Below, in pieces: positions 5,735 to 6,174 of a DNA stretch of 6,174 nucleotides; positions within the stretch are counted from its first letter, which is position 1; every line of letters starts with the position of its first letter. The position numbers and the translations under genes are program-made. Source of the DNA: Dysgonamonadaceae bacterium (GTDB lineage: Bacteria > Bacteroidota > Bacteroidia > Bacteroidales > Azobacteroidaceae). Under the pieces are notes generated by a model that saw nothing but the letters and a program-made list of their open reading frames with translations, searched no databases and was not told where the DNA came from. The stretch is from the NCBI GenBank assembly GCA_031261015.1, contig JAISKG010000130.1, positions 1-6,174 on the forward strand, given 5' to 3'.

Positions 5735-6174
5735 ATGAGAATTACGCTTTCCGTAACGAACGATTTGGTGACCGACCAACGCGTACATAAAGTTTGCACA
5801 ACGCTTTTGCAACACGGATATGAAGTAAAATCAGTCGGGCGCCGGCTCCGAAACAGTCCTGATTTGCAACGCCCTTACGCTACGCGCCGGATGCGCTTGC
5901 TTTTCAATAAAGGATTTCTTTTTTATGCCGAATTTAATCTTCGCTTATTTTGGTATTTGTTGTTTGACCGAACGGATCTTTATTTAGCAAATGATACAGA
6001 TACGCTATTAGCCAATTATTTAGCTTCCAAATTGCGACGAAAGCCTTTAGTTTTTGATGCGCACGAGATGTTTCCCGAAGTGCCGGAAGTGATTCACCGG
6101 AAAAAAGTGCACGCCGTTTGGCAAGGCTTGGAAGATTTTTTGTTCCCGAAATTAACGCACGCTTATACAGTTTG
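5735..6174 (+). CDS. GT4-like glycosyltransferase, N-terminal 146 codons, truncated by window edge
   Basis: The frame opens at ATG 5735 and is still open at the last base. An in-frame TAA at 5726-5728 means this is the earliest possible ATG. The peptide starts MRITLSVTNDLVTDQRVHKV, typical of the N-terminal Rossmann domain of GT-B fold transferases of the GT4 type in Bacteroidetes. Further matches are LYLANDTDTLLANYLA (82-97) and VFDAHEMFPEVPEV (106-119), where a D-A-H-E segment is common in this subgroup. The nucleotide-sugar-binding C-terminal domain, with its E-x7-E motif, lies outside the window. Members of this family transfer sugars from nucleotide donors in cell-surface polysaccharide, LPS or glycolipid synthesis; the donor and acceptor here cannot be told. 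It is divergent from the large surface-protein gene, and a functional link between them is not shown. Confidence 0.85.
   Translation, partial: MRITLSVTNDLVTDQRVHKVCTTLLQHGYEVKSVGRRLRNSPDLQRPYATRRMRLLFNKGFLFYAEFNLRLFWYLLFDRTDLYLANDTDTLLANYLASKLRRKPLVFDAHEMFPEVPEVIHRKKVHAVWQGLEDFLFPKLTHAYTV

Overview
The window looks like a stretch of a Bacteroidota (probably Bacteroidales) chromosome. Three things support this. The central protein ends in a type IX secretion (T9SS) type A sorting domain. Its predicted signal-peptide cleavage leaves Gln at +1, following the Bacteroidetes 'Q-rule'. All three genes lack a Shine-Dalgarno sequence and have a TAnnTTTG motif, the Bacteroidetes -7 promoter element, upstream. 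I cannot name a genus or species.

Layout from left to right. Positions 1-93 (minus) hold the first 31 codons of a small gene that leaves the window; its sequence resembles the N-terminus of small antitoxin-like proteins next to Bacteroidetes toxin genes, but this is tentative. Its promoter lies at 120-150. Positions 152-209 hold two adjacent inverted repeats: a short near-palindrome and a strong two-tier hairpin that probably ends the next transcript. Positions 229-5589 (minus) are one 1786-residue exported protein that fills 87% of the window. Positions 5590-5734 are a divergent promoter region with two back-to-back TAnnTTTG motifs. Positions 5735-6174 (plus) are the first 146 codons of a GT4-like glycosyltransferase that runs off the right edge.

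The large protein is modular: signal peptide, beta-propeller-like domain, fibronectin-III-like domain, four tandem units of about 265 residues (each a MAM/cleaved-adhesin-type jelly roll followed by a CARDB/Ig-like spacer), a second beta-propeller-like domain homologous to the first, and the T9SS sorting domain. No protease, glycosidase or other catalytic domain is visible, so a surface adhesin or binding role is the most economical reading. The three genes do not form an operon: the large gene and the glycosyltransferase are divergent, and the small left gene appears to have its own promoter. I did not find a clearly new multi-gene system. The least ordinary features are the paired propellers bracketing an A-A-B-B repeat array and the structured DNA between the large gene and the small left gene.
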